NCBI RefSeq assembly: GCF_947179165.1
Contig: NC_077237.1
Location: 62,479,523-62,543,522 of the forward strand
From: Solanum dulcamara
Taxonomy: Eukaryota > Streptophyta > Magnoliopsida > Solanales > Solanaceae
Direction: 5' to 3'
DNA length: 64,000 nucleotides
A program made the position numbers and the translations under genes. The first letter of the stretch is position 1. Every line of letters begins with the position of its first letter. Positions 32,932 to 45,200 of this stretch are shown piece by piece. Below the pieces are notes generated by a model. The model was not told the origin of the DNA, searched no databases, and saw only the letters and a list, made by a program, of their open reading frames with translations.

Positions 32932-34150
32932 GCCTCTACGAAAATACCCCGCTAGAAGGAATATGGTGGAAGAGGATCAATAAGCTCTGAATGATCCTTT
33001 GAATAATCAAGTTTCCATTGTCGAGTTTTGAGCGGCCTTTAAAGTAATTGCTCAAGCTATTACGACTCAAGTTAACTGTGAAGTGGTTGCTCCCGTTAAC
33101 CCAAATGTTGATACGGTGGCATCAAGAGTTCATGACTTCATGAGGATTAATCCTCCAGAGTTATAGGGTTCTAAATTTGATAAGGATCCACAAAAGTTCA
33201 TTGATAGCATCTATAAGATTATTGATATCATGGGAATTAGCCCGATTAGGAGGGTGGAGTTTGCCAAATATCAATTGAAGGGTGTTGCTCATATTTAGTA
33301 TGACCAATGGAAAGGTTATAGGCCTAGAAAAATGGATCTTATGACTTGGGATGAGTTTAAAGGGGTGTTTCTTGAGCATTTTTTCTCATTGGAGTTGAGT
33401 AAGGCCAAGGTGCAAGAGTTCATCAACCTTAAGCAAGTGGTATGAGTGTGATGAAGTATGCCCTCAAGATTACTCAATTGTCAAAATATGCTCCATTAAT
33501 GGTTACCGACTCAAGAACTCGTATAAGCAAGTTTTTATCAGGTGTGTCAGATATGGTCTCAAAGGAATGCGAAACGGCTATATTGATTCAGGAGATGGAT
33601 ATATATAGAATTATGACCTATGAAGATCAAATAGAGAAGAGAAGCTAAAGGAGAAGAATAGGTAATCCAAGAGGCCAAGGACAGATGGTAGTGATTTCTT
33701 ACATGGTAAGTTTGGAGTTGGTGAACATTCTCATTTTCGCCGAAAGTACTCTGGCCAAGGATCTTATAATGCCACTACTCCAAGTTTGACAAGGATAGGG
33801 TACCCAACCCTAAGCCTCAAGGAGGTTCTCTTATTGGCCAATTTACTTTCATACGCAAGAAGTGTGGTTAAAACTACAAGGGTGATATTTAGTCAGTTTG
33901 AATGTGTGTTACCGATGTGGTAATATAGGTCATTATGCTAAGGAATTCAAGGTCAAAGATGGTCTTCCTCAATCCAAGATGCTCATGAAGGACAAGTTGG
34001 TTAAGGTTCTCAAGTGCAACCAAAGGGTGGTCAACACAATAATAGGTTTTATGCTCTTTATGGTACGCAAGAGATGGAGGAGACTCCCGATGTTGTTACT
34101 GGTATGTTATGGGTCTTTTACTATGATGTTTATGCATTGATTCAGATGTA
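32932..34150 (+). pseudogene. Gag of element B, with altered zinc knuckle
   Basis: Starts MPLRKYPARRN and reads on through a TAA after 17 codons. Capsid motifs follow: SRVHDFMRINPPEL, VEFAKYQLKGVAHI and MTWDEFKGVFLEHFF. After a frameshift near 33435 comes MKYALKITQLSKYAPLMV, then KECETAILIQEMDIYRIM. The nucleocapsid knuckle is CYRCGNIGHYAKEF at about 33904-33945: the last Cys of C-x2-C-x4-H-x4-C is Phe, so metal binding is lost. Multiple stops. Confidence 0.85.
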
Positions 34151-34600
34151 AATTTGTCTTTTATTTCTCCTTATGTGGACATGAGATTTGATGTTAGCCC
34201 CGAAATGTTGGTAGAGCCTTTCTCTATTTATACTCCTATAGGTGAGTCGGTTGTGGCTAAAAGAGTCTATAGAAGTTGTCCAGTTACAGTCTTCCATAAA
34301 GTTACTCTATGTGATCTAGTTGAGCTTGAGATAGCTGATTTTGATGTTATCCTTGGTATGGATTAGATATATGTATGTTATGCCTCTATTAATTATAGAA
34401 CCTGAGTGGTTAAGTTCTAATTTCAAAATTAGCCAATATTGGAGTGGAAGGGTAGTAATTCCATGTTCATAGGTCAATTCATTTCATGCCTTAAAGCTCA
34501 GAAAATGATTTCCAAGGGTTTTATCTATCATTTTGTGAGGGTTAGGGATGAAAATTCTGAAGCCTCTACTCTAGAGTCGGTCTCTATTGTTAATTAGTTT
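34151..34600 (+). pseudogene. Protease region of element B
   Basis: 34154-34366 reads the protease C-terminal half: SFISPYVDMRFDVSPEML, FSIYTPIGESVVAKRVYRSC and LEIADFDVILGMD, followed by a stop where Trp is usual. The catalytic Asp-Ser/Thr-Gly segment just upstream is not recognisable in frame. 34400-34600 is the decayed protease/RT linker. Confidence 0.8.
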
Positions 34601-35658
34601 TTGGATGTGTTTCTTGATGATCTACCCGTTGTCCCTCCTAAAAGGGAGATTGATTTTTGTATAAACCTTCTTCCGGATACTCAATCTATATCTATTCCTC
34701 CTTACCGAATGGCCCCGACAGAATTAAAGGATTTAAAGGATCAATTGAAAGACTTATTAGACAAAGGTTTATTAGCCCAAGTATATCCCCATGGGGTGCT
34801 TCCATTTTGTTTATTAGAAGGAAGGATGATTTAAAACGTATTTGTATTGACTACCAGTAATTGAATAAAGTAACCATCAAGAATAAATACCCAATTCTAA
34901 GGATAAATGACTTGTTTGATCAATTTCAAGGGAAAAGTTACTTCTTTAAGATTGACCTTCATTCTAGGTATTACCAATTGAGGGTGAGGGAGTATGACAT
35001 TCCCAAATTGGCATTTCGAACAAGCTTTGGCCATTATGAGTTCCTAGTTATATCGTTTGATTTGACTAATGCCCTTATTGTATTCATGGACTTGATAAAT
35101 AGGGTGTTCAAATAATATTTGGACATATTTTCGATTGTATTGATTGATGACATTTTGGTTTACTCTCGCAATGAGGAGGAACATGCAAATCACTTGAGGA
35201 TTGTCTTGCAAACTCTAAGGAATAAAAAATTATTTGCCAAGTTCAGTAAATAGGAGTTTTTGTTAAGAGTGGTGGATTTTCTTGGTCATATTGTGTATGG
35301 TGAAGGGATTATGGTTGATCCTAAGAAAACCAAGTCAGTTAAGAATTGGCCTAGACTATTATCTCCTTTGGATATTAGGAGTTTCTTAGGCATGGTCGGA
35401 TACTATAGGAGATTTGAGGAAGGATTTTCATCGATCTCATCATCTTTGACCAATTTGACTCAAAAGAAGTTAAAGTTTCAATGGTCAGAATCTTGTGAAA
35501 AGAGTTTTCAAGAGTTGAAAGATCGTCTCACTACCGCTCCTATCTTGACCTTACTGGAAGGGTCCGATGGTTTCATGGTGTATTATGATGCTTCAAGGTT
35601 TGGTCTTGGTTGTGTTTTGATGCAACATGGTAAGGTGATAACCTACACAGTAACTTAA
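34601..35658 (+). pseudogene. Reverse transcriptase and start of RNase H, element B
   Basis: RT begins [20 protein letters not shown] and [15 protein letters not shown]; after a frameshift it continues [21 protein letters not shown] with a stop at 34858-34860. The palm (34861-35115) has [15 protein letters not shown], with the first catalytic Asp, and [16 protein letters not shown]. About 35120-35160 reads [12 protein letters not shown], so both catalytic Asp of the D-D box remain. Connection and RNase H follow at 35260-35658: DFLGHIVYGEGI, RSFLGMVGYYRRF, FMVYYDASRFGLGCVLMQ. Stops at 34858, 35113, 35250 and 35656 break it. Confidence 0.9.
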
Positions 35659-36345
35659 GGGGTACGAATAAAAGTATCCCACCCATGATCTTGAATTAGC
35701 GGCAGTTGTGTTTGCTTTGAAGATTTGATGACACTATCTTTATGGTTTCAAAGTGGATGTATTCACTTTTGAAAAAGGAGATAGCTTGAATTTTTGAAGG
35801 ACTATGACATGAGTGTGTTGCATCATTCAGGAAAAGCTAATGTGGTTGCCGATGTACTAAGTAGATTGTCCATGAGTAGTGTTGCACATGTTGAGGAAGA
35901 CAAGAAAGAATTGGTCAAACATGTTCATAGATTGGAATGTTTAGGTGTGCGTTTGGTAAATTCTAATGATGGAGGTATTCTTGTGCATAATGGTTCAAAA
36001 TCCTCCCTTGTGACGGATGTTAAGGTTAAGCAAGACCATGATCCAATGTTAGTTAAGTTGAAGAAGTCGGTTGCTAAAATGCCATTGAGGTTTTTCTCCC
36101 AAGGGGGAGATGGTGTGCTTTGTTATCAAGGTTGATTATGTGTACCTAATGTTGAAGGGTTAAGAGAGTTGATATTGCATGTAGCCCATAGTTTCCAATA
36201 TTTTATTCATCCGGGTTCCACCAAGATGTATCGTGACGTGAGGGAAATGTATTAGTGGAATGGCATGAAGAAAGACATAGCGGAATTTGTAGCTATGTGT
36301 CCAAATTTCCAAAAAGTTAAAGTTGAGCATCAAAGACATGGAGGT
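35659..36345 (+). pseudogene. RNase H end and integrase zinc domain, element B
   Basis: 35794-36135 reads the RNase H end with SGKANVVADVLSRLS, then the family linker SSVAHVEEDKKELVKHVHRL. 36140-36350 reads the integrase HHCC region (HPGSTKMYRDVREMY, then MCPNFQKVKVEHQ), where the last Cys of the zinc site is Phe. Stops at 36133 and 36253 are visible. Confidence 0.8.
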
Positions 36346-36882
36346 TTAGCCTAAGATATTGAAATTCATACTTGGAAGTGGGAGGATGTTAATGTGGACT
36401 TTGTAATGGGTTTGCCTCATACTAAGAAGCAACATGATTCTATTTGGGTTGTTGTAGATTGTATGACTAAGTCGGCTCATTTGCTCCCACTTAAGACTTC
36501 TTATGGAACCAAAGACTATGCTAAGTTGTATGTTCGTGAATTGGTAAGACTTCATGGTAATCCCTTGTCCATAATATCGGATCAAGATACACTATTCACT
36601 TCACACTTTTGGAAATTATTTCAAAAGGGTCTCAGTACAAAGGTAAAGTTAAGTACAGCCTTCCATCCTCAAACTGATGGTCAAGCCAAAAGAAAGATCT
36701 AAACTTTAGAGGATATGTTGAGGGTGTGTGTTATTGATTTTAAAGGATGTTGGGATAAACATTTTCCATTGATTGAGTTTTCCTATAATAATAATTATCA
36801 TTCTAGCATCCAAATGGCTACTTTTGAAGCATTGTATGGGAGAAGATATAGGTCCTCGGTGGGATGATTTGAAGTAGGTGAG
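36346..36882 (+). pseudogene. Integrase catalytic core, element B, catalytic Glu changed to Lys
   Basis: MDFVMGLPHT starts the core. The first Asp is in IWVVVDCMTKSAH and the second in ISDQDTLFTS. The region of the third acidic residue reads DGQAKRKI then a stop: the usual Q-x-E-R-T-I-Q has Glu to Lys (GAA to AAA) and Gln to stop (CAA to TAA). After the stop the core continues [33 protein letters not shown]. Catalysis is therefore lost even apart from the stop. Confidence 0.9.
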
Positions 36883-37413
36883 ATGCCCTTTATTGGTCCA
36901 GATTTGGTTATAGATGCTATGGAGAAGGTTAGACATATAAAGGAGAGGTTGAAGATGGCTCAAAGTCGTCATAACTTCTATTCGGATGTTAGGAAAAGAG
37001 AGCTTGAATTTGAGGTGGAAGATTGGGTCTATTTGAAGGTTTTACACATGAAGGGTGTAATGCTTTTAAGTACGAAAGGGAAATTGAGTCCTAGATATAT
37101 TGTACCTTATAAGATATTGAGACACATTGGCAAGGTGGATTATGAATTTGATTTTCCATTTGAGTTAGCTATGGTCCACCCTGTGTTTCATGTATCTATG
37201 CTGAGAAGGTTTGTGAGTGATCCAAATTCCATAGTACCATTGGAAGATGTAAGCATAGAAAAGAATTTGACGTATGAAGAAGTTCTGGTGGAAATCTTAG
37301 ACCGGAAAGTTAAGAGGTTAATGAACAAAGAAGTTGCATCCGTCAAAGTGTTATGGAGAAATCAACAAGTAGAAAGTGATATTTGGGAAGCGGAGGCGGA
37401 TACGATGAAATGA
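36883..37413 (+). pseudogene. Integrase C-terminus with chromodomain-like tail, element B
   Basis: 176-codon open stretch, the best preserved part of B: AQSRHNFYSDVRKRELEFEV, DWVYLKVLHMKGVM, GKLSPRYIVPYKILRHIG, VHPVFHVSMLRRFVSDP, then NLTYEEVLVEILDRKVKRL, VASVKVLWRNQQVES and IWEAEADTMK, ending TGA at 37411. In the family this is the last domain of Pol. The ATG at 36883 is internal to the polyprotein. Confidence 0.88.
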
Positions 37414-37693
37414 TACTAATACCTCTTTCCCTCTACTCAAGCCTAATGTAGTAAGTTCTTCTTATTCAAGCTAATTGAACTCTTACATATTCAGTTCCTC
37501 CTATGTCATTACTATTCATGCATGTTCATGAAAGTTGATTCTAAAGTCATAATTTTATGTTAAGTTGAAGTTTTCATGTTCCATGTATTTTAAGGTATCA
37601 TCATGTTCACGTTGGGTTACTAGTCCTCTTTTCTCATCCTTCCTATGATAAGTTAATCTCATTCGAGGAAGAATGTTCCCAAAGGGGAGATAT
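37414..37693 (+). other. 3' untranslated region and polypurine tract of element B
   Basis: Non-coding stretch after pol, ending with AAAGGGGAGAT (37681-37691), the purine tract, immediately before the LTR start TGTAAGAACC at 37694. Confidence 0.75.
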
Positions 37694-39160
37694 TGTAAGA
37701 ACCTGGAAGTCAAAAAGTTGGAACCAAGGAGAAAATTCTCAAACTTTTGAACTGAATCATGTTCATGAGTCACTGTACGACTTGTAGATCCTTCTATGAC
37801 TCGTAAGAGTGAGTCCCAAGAGATCTTCTAGAAGAAACCTTATATGACACCCGACAATCCAACATAATGAGTCGTAGGAGGGTTTATGACCCATAATACC
37901 CAGTCGTAACCCAATCTCAAAGAACATGTTTCAGAAGTGCCTCAAGGTCAAGTCTACGACTTGATAGGACGGTCTATATAAGTTGTTACGAGTGGTAGAA
38001 AATACTCCTAACCAAAGATTAGAGGCTCTCAAAGTTATAAGTTTTGGGACCTGTAGGGCAGACCAAGTTTATGACCCGCAGACGATTTGATGAGTCATAA
38101 TAATGACTTGTTCCAAAACTTTTGAGGCTCAATTTTAAGCCCATTTCCCAGACCTGCAAGACGAGTCGTTACAACCCGAAGAAGGGGTCTCGTAGGTCCA
38201 AAAATCCAAAGTTTAATGAGGGGTAATTAGGTCATTTTCCAAGTTGGTTCAATGAACCTAGACATGATTATGGCCATGTTCAAAACTATATCTACCCAAT
38301 TCTTTGAAATTCCCTCATTTTAAATTCTTCTTCTAAAATTTCACTAAGGCAAGAACTCCAAATATTTCTCAAGGTTTCTCTTCAAGTTCAAGCTAGGGTT
38401 TCAGATTTCTTCCAAGGTTTTTTCTTCAATTCTAAGTGAAAACACTCAAGGTATGTGGGGATTGATCCATAGGTTCCTTCCACCCATGGAGTCCCAAAGT
38501 TTTCTCAAGGTTTCTTTCAATTTTAATTGAATTATAAACCCTAGATTTGCTGAATTGCATTGGGCTATTTCAATTTTATTTTGAATTGTTATCAATGATT
38601 ATTCTAAGTATGTTTCTACATGAATTGCATGATTTTAAGTTTAATTATGGATGTCCATGCATAAATCTATCTCAATTATAATTCTAAGGTTCAAAGATGA
38701 TTTTCATTAGTAAATTATGAGTTCAATGATTTTCAAGCAAAGTTTTCATGATGTAAAGTTGAGATTATGATTTTTAAGTGACAAAGTTATGATGATGATC
38801 AAGTTATGATCAAGAAAGTTATTATGGTATGATAAGTCCAATTCTCACACAATCATGTTAAAGATGGTGCTAAGTACAATTCTCACCAATGTTATGGATT
38901 CTTATGAATCACTAAAGTTAATGAGCTATTCCTAATATGTTTTGTATAGATGGATTGATAGGCATTACTATTTTTCCCTATAGTATTATGATCATGTTTT
39001 AATGAATTCCATTGGGATTTTGAATAAGTACCGAGAGGACTTCTAGGTGGGGTTCGATCCGGTAACGCAGTTAGTTACCCAAGATAATCCTAGTAGTAAC
39101 CTAAAGTCCCAAACTATGTTTCCCATATAGGTTGCCTTCATGTCCTAGCTAGCGGATCCA
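37694..39160 (+). repeat. 3' LTR of element B, left part
   Basis: Aligns with 30457-31990 of the 5' LTR from TGTAAGAACC through GTTGCCTTCATGTCCTAGCTAG to GGATCCACAT, then stops abruptly. The continuation (5' LTR: TGACGGAGTACACC) is found at 53638. Confidence 0.85.
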
Positions 39161-39915
39161 CATAGACACCCAATCAACCCAACTTTCCCAAATGCCCCCA
39201 CTTTATTACTCAAGTAGAGTGAAATATCTAGGTGGAAGCGTACATTTTCTTCTTAAGAGAAACAACCTCTGAATCCAGTTTTGTCATTAGGATAGGAGTC
39301 CACCTTTTCAAAAAAAAAGGAACTCTCTATGCCACAAATCGCCAATCGATTTGCCGATCCAACTATGGATGAAACACCATGTCCACAGGCTCGGCTGAAC
39401 CTCTCTTATCCTAGATGACTTGAGCTTGTCTTGGCTCTCTTCTTTGACAAATAGGACTTTGCTTATTCTTGGATTTTTACAATATGAGATTGAATACCAT
39501 AACTCTAGTTGGTAAACGTGCGAGTACGAGGGTAGTCGAGGTATCACAGTGGGGCCTATTTTCTGTCCGGTTCTTAGGTTCGATCAAGAGTCTCTTTTTT
39601 TTGGGGGGGAGCAGAATTTCGATCTCTTCTTTATTGTGGGAATTGAAAAATGTAGGAATTGACTTATTTTGCATTAATAGGTCTTTGAGGGACGTCTTCT
39701 CTTTCCCCTAGTAAGAGACCAAGAGAGTAGATTTGCTGATTTTTCCAGTCAAGTATAGTTGATAATTCCATTTTTGAATATGAATTTTAATAGATTCTCT
39801 TTATTATTCTAAATATAGCTTTTTTTATCAAATTGAGTTGTAAATGGTACCTTTGTTGGGAAAAAGCAATATGGTTTTTAATCCTTCTGATCTTGTTCTT
39901 GATCCAATATGGCTC
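39161..39915. other. Segment F, left part: foreign insert in element B LTR
   Basis: Unlike the surrounding LTRs. It has a poly-A and a poly-T/G run (39311, 39593) and short ORFs in both directions (39469-39711 +, 39477-39674 -) without motifs I can assign. Composition and style recall plant organelle DNA, but this is impression, not proof. It continues at 53130 after removing E and D. No clear target duplication at its own ends. Confidence 0.45.
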
Positions 39916-42263
39916 TATGACGACCCAACTCCGTAGGCCGTGACTGGTGCCCGAGTTAGGCATCCATACATACCCTTAACCCCACTTAGCGTGTTAGCAG
40001 AATAAACAAAAGTAGAAATCAAAAAAGGGTCGCTAGAGAGCGCATGAGAACAAATATAGCACAAGAGGGCCATTAAGGCCATCATGGAACACAAAGCCAA
40101 AAACATATATACATAACCCATATCACAAATCTATAGACCTCTACAGAATGATAGCCTAGTCATATGATGGGACAGGGCCCCATCGTACCCTTAACCAACA
40201 TGTACAAATGTACAACAAAAAAATTAGTACCAAAATAGGGCTCCAGACAAAGGAGCACTACTAACCAACAGGGTGGATATCCTAAGCGAGCAGATAAGCA
40301 ACCCGAGCTTCTATACCTGCAGGCATGTAACGTATCCCCTGAAGAAAGGGGGTCAGTACAGACAATGTACCGAGTATGTAAAGCATGGATTGTAACAGAT
40401 AAAGACATTACCAGAAAAGAAGGAGCAAAATGAGCAAAATATCCAGAATATCAAAATGCTTTTCATAACCACAGATAATGTATGCAGAAAAACATATGCC
40501 ATATCCGGCCCTATTATGGGACTTAGTGAACAAATCATGGTCGCTGTCCCATCACTGGCGTCACAACACATCATAACTCTAGAGTAGGGAATATCTCCGT
40601 AACAGATCATATAACATTAGATGGTCATATCATATCATATCATATCATATGTGTACATGGAATGTCATAACTCTACAAAAACTATGTACAGGTCATACCT
40701 ACCCTCTCACATCGGGGCATGGCGAAAAATGTAGAGAAGTACACACAATAACAAAACCTGACCTTTGCTTGGTGAAGGAAGCATTGAGGCATCCACGAGT
40801 GGAGTAGTGAGAAACAAAATGCAGTTTAAATCATTTTTGAGATTCGATGGAGTTAACAAAATGAGCTATTATCCAAAAATCAAGACAAGAGTCATATCAA
40901 GTACCTTTTGAGTATCACTATGAGTTATATCCAAATAGAAATTTTGGAACCATATACACATATCTAGGCACGATAAAATATCCTTTGAAAAATCAAGAAG
41001 TTGGCCATCCTAGCGGTTCTATGAATAGGAACTTCCTTGGAATCATATAAAAGTCATATACTTATTTCATAAAACCATGACAAAAAGGAAGATTAGATTT
41101 TTATACTTATGTCAAAACATTCCAAGAGAAAGAATAAGCTTTACATACTTATGTCAAAGACATGCTAAAAGAAGGAAAGATTAGTTGTACATACCTCTTA
41201 CGGATTACTCCTAATACATTTGCCTCATCGTCTCTTGAACCTATATAACATGAAAGTAATACTATGGTTAATGAAATTTCACTTTCCAATTCCAACTCTA
41301 CAACCAAGTCTTCATAGAGGTCATTTGTTTATCCATTTCCCTCGACTAGTTCATTACTAGTTTCTAAGTTATCAAAACTTGGGCAGCATCTCCCCTATAA
41401 CTTCAACATCCTCAAGATTTCAACTCGGACAACATGTCAACAACCATACGAACAAAAACAACCAGAAGCATATATACAAGTAAATCACTTCAACATTACT
41501 CAATACAACTCTAAACCACTAGCTCCGAACTACGATACCAAAATGGAGTTCTTAGCCTTTATTTCATAAAATCTTTTATCATATGAAATGGAGGGTCGCG
41601 TGGATGCAACCAGAAGCACCCATACCCCTTTTTGAGTACTTGTCAGCCCTGCAACACCGAATTAAGCCACCCCAACCTGCAGCACCACAACAACAACACA
41701 CTACTCGACTTTAATTTACCTACTATGACTTCAATTTAGTTTGTTTCTAACGTCAAACATCCTTATACACTTTTTCCACTTACAGCCTCACTTAAGACAT
41801 GTAATATACCTCATAACATCATCATAAACTCCAGTTCGAAATGTAAAACTTTACCTTACCCGAAACTCGCCAAAACTTGCCGGAACTCGCCTCGAAATTT
41901 CCTTTAGCGCAGCTAAAACTTCCGGGCTGTTTGTTAATGTTTTAGGGCTGCTCCAAACCATAAATTTACATTACCAATACCTTCATAACATATTGTTATA
42001 CACTAGATAATTAATTTATGGAATGAAATCATAGAGCTTACTTGTTTCCTCTCCAAATCCGTGGCCTTCTCTCTCTACCTATCTAGTTTCTTCTCTTCCT
42101 TTCTCTCTTATTCTTGAGTTTTCTAGAAATTTATGGAAATTTGATAAGTCTTAAGACATATATATATAGGCCACTTTAGGAAGGGACACATGTCATCCCC
42201 TAAGTGGTGACACATGTCAATCCCTAAGTGGTGACACATGTCAAACCCTCATTGGGCCAACAC
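39916..42263 (-). mobile_element. Solo LTR E, 3' part (split by element D)
   Basis: Minus-strand LTR of the D family. Its terminal TATGACGACCC (TG changed to TA) starts right after GGCTC (39911-39915). It includes the stem-loop block near 40330-40373 and an (ATCAT)n run near 40625-40650. It is interrupted at 42263 by D and continues at 52621. With its two parts joined by position it measures about 2.86 kb. Confidence 0.85.
40336..40373 (-). other. Stem-loop pair in LTR E (partly decayed)
   Basis: In + coordinates: CCCCT and GGGGG arms with loop near 40337-40352, then TCAGTAC (40353-40359) and GTACCGA (40367-40373) with a 7-nt loop and one mismatch. Confidence 0.5.
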
Positions 42264-45200
42264 TTTCATGACCCAATCCCATAGGCCGCGACTGGGGTTT
42301 GACTTGGACCCCCACATACATATTTATCATCTGTGGTCAAGCCAAATTATAGACACGTAATGCATATAAATCAAGTGTAGTCAAACTGAACTACAAACAA
42401 CAAGATACGTACATGAGAACCCCCATGGGTCATAGCATTTCATATATCTGTAGCTTCTTTCATTTGCATCATAATATGAAAGGGCACGCAAGCCGACAAG
42501 GCTTCCATAATATAATAACATATATCATACATCATGTAGACCCAGATAAACCAAACTGACATATACAACCCACATATACATATCTGCAGACCTCTAAAAA
42601 TATTAACGATAACATATGGCGGGACAGAGCCTCTGCCATACCCCTGAATAACAAAAAATATTATATACATCAGTGGCCAGTATCAAAAACTAGACTCCTA
42701 TACAATAGAGCCGCTTCCAACTGAGCTGAATGGAATCCTAAACTAACAAACTCCCAAAACCTATATCTGTACCTGCGGGCATGAAACGCAGCCCCCCGAA
42801 GAAAGGGGGTCAGTACGATATATGTACTGAGTATGTAAAACATAAAATAATACAACCGGAAGCATATCTAAGACAGAGAAATAGGAGATAATATATCAAA
42901 TCAGAAATTTGTACCTGTACCCTATGAATCATAAAAAGTGTGCATGCTCAAATTATACCATATAGCCAGCCCTATCAGGGGTCCGATAAATACATTTGTA
43001 GAACCATCATAGGCCCCGTGTCATCACCACCTTATTACAATACATTATCATATATATACATACGTAACCCGACCCTCTAGTGAGGGGCGGTAGATAATGA
43101 AGTGGAATTGAGCACAAATCTGATAAGCGGCCCAGGACTCAGAGAAAAAGGGTTACAGTATACACGAATAGAATAGTGAGTAACTATATGCAATTTAAAT
43201 CATTATCAGAGACTCGACAGAATAAGAAAGTTAGGCTTTTGCCTGAGGACTCGAGTACTAGTGTCGTCATCTCGAGTGTCCTCTAAATGCCATTATGGGC
43301 TATACCAATTGTAACTTTGGGGACCTTAGACATGTACCTACGTAAGGACAAGTTGCTTATGGAATCAGAAACACTTGTTATCATATAGTCTTTAAGACTT
43401 AGAGCCTGTACATTTGGTACCTCTTTAACATATAGAAGTTTCTAGGGAAATCGCTCAACTATTATAGTAATTCAATACTCAGAAGTAAATAAGAGATGCT
43501 TAAGAATAGAATTAATCCAGAGCTCATACCATATTTAACTTACAACTAAGACATGCCAAACAGAAAGAGAATAAGCTCTATCTAGTCTGTACTTCCCTTC
43601 GTGTGGTCATCATGTACATAATTCATACTCGGCCCATACTGGGGATCGATGAACAACTATGGCATCATAATCTCATTTTCATACCAAGTACATATCAACA
43701 GAAAGGAGAGATAGCCTTCCAGACACTACTTTTTGACATGTAGAAGCCTTAACAGGCAATACTCAATTCTTACAGAAGTTTCAATATTAAACAGTGGATA
43801 GGGGTTATGAGACATACTTGGAGTTATGGAAATGGAATTACCCCCATATTTCACATACAATTCACTTACGGCTAAGAAACTCCAAAAGGAAAGAAAGATA
43901 GCTTTACATACTGATGCCAAATACATGCCAAGAGAAAGCTTCACATACCTCGTATGGACTTCTCTTAATTACGTCCACTTCGTATTCCTCCAAACCTATT
44001 TAACATGGAATCAATGTGATTATCAACAACCTTAAACTTTTAAGTTCCTTCAGTTTCACCTTGGTATTCATGGAACTTATGTCCTTGTTCGTCTCCTCGA
44101 CTAGGTCTTTAATTAGTTAAGGTGTTAACGAAAATTGGGCAGCACCTCCCCTATAATATGCCCTATCCGAATTTCCAATTACATCTCTAATCACTAAAGA
44201 CAACCAAAAATAACATCCTGCAGCATATATACACCTAAAACATGACAACATTACACAACACAAGCTCCAAACCACTTGGTGAAAATTATGATATCAAAAT
44301 AGGGTTTCTAGTCTTTATTTTGAAAGCCTTTATTTATACAAAATGAGGGGTTGTGTGGATGAAACAAGAAGAACCCACACCCCTAATAGAACACATTTAG
44401 TCCCTAAAAAAAAACCCCACACACTTGCAACAGCACACCACAAGTACAACACTTTACTTCGATGGCAATTTAACTATAACGACTCCAATTTAGATTGTCT
44501 TCGACGTCAAGCATTTCTATGAAATTTTGACATTTACAGCCACCTATAGTGAGTGTAAGACAATCCATAACAGAACCATAAAGTTCAAATTGAAAGGTGA
44601 AACCTTACCTTACTCGAAATTGGCCAAAACTCGCCAAAACTGCATCTCAGAAACTTCTTGATGTGCTGAATTGAGGCGGACTGTTTGTGTCCATTTTCCG
44701 CTGCACCAAATTGATTTTTTTTTAATAAAACACTATTATATATCCGTGGGGTACCTCAACTAATTAATTCACGAAACAAAACTCGGAGGCTTACCTTGGC
44801 AGCCCCAACCCATAGCCCCCCTAGCTTGTACCCCTAGCATTTTTCTCTTTTCCTTTCTCACTTTTCTAGGCGTAAAACTGAAGAATTGATTTCGTAGACG
44901 TATTAAGATACATATATACATATCCACGTGGTTGAGGAACACTGTAGATAATTAATATATGGAGAAAAAGTGGAGGTTTACCTTTCTTTTTCTTGTTGCC
45001 GCCATAACCCTCTCTCTTAGTCTTAGGTTTCTTTTCCTTTGCTTTCTATAAGTTTCAGCTCAAATGAATTAGGAAATGAATTAGTAGTCATCTAAACACA
45101 TATATATACACCTCATTAGGAGGTGACATATGTTATCCCCATAGGGTGACACATGTCCAGCCCCTATTGGGCCATGTATCCATGCTATGGCTCCTAGGCT

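Noticed and set aside
40625..40650. ATCAT pentamer run as a functional element
   Set aside because: Simple microsatellite within solo LTR E; no conserved counterpart in D or the first solo LTR.
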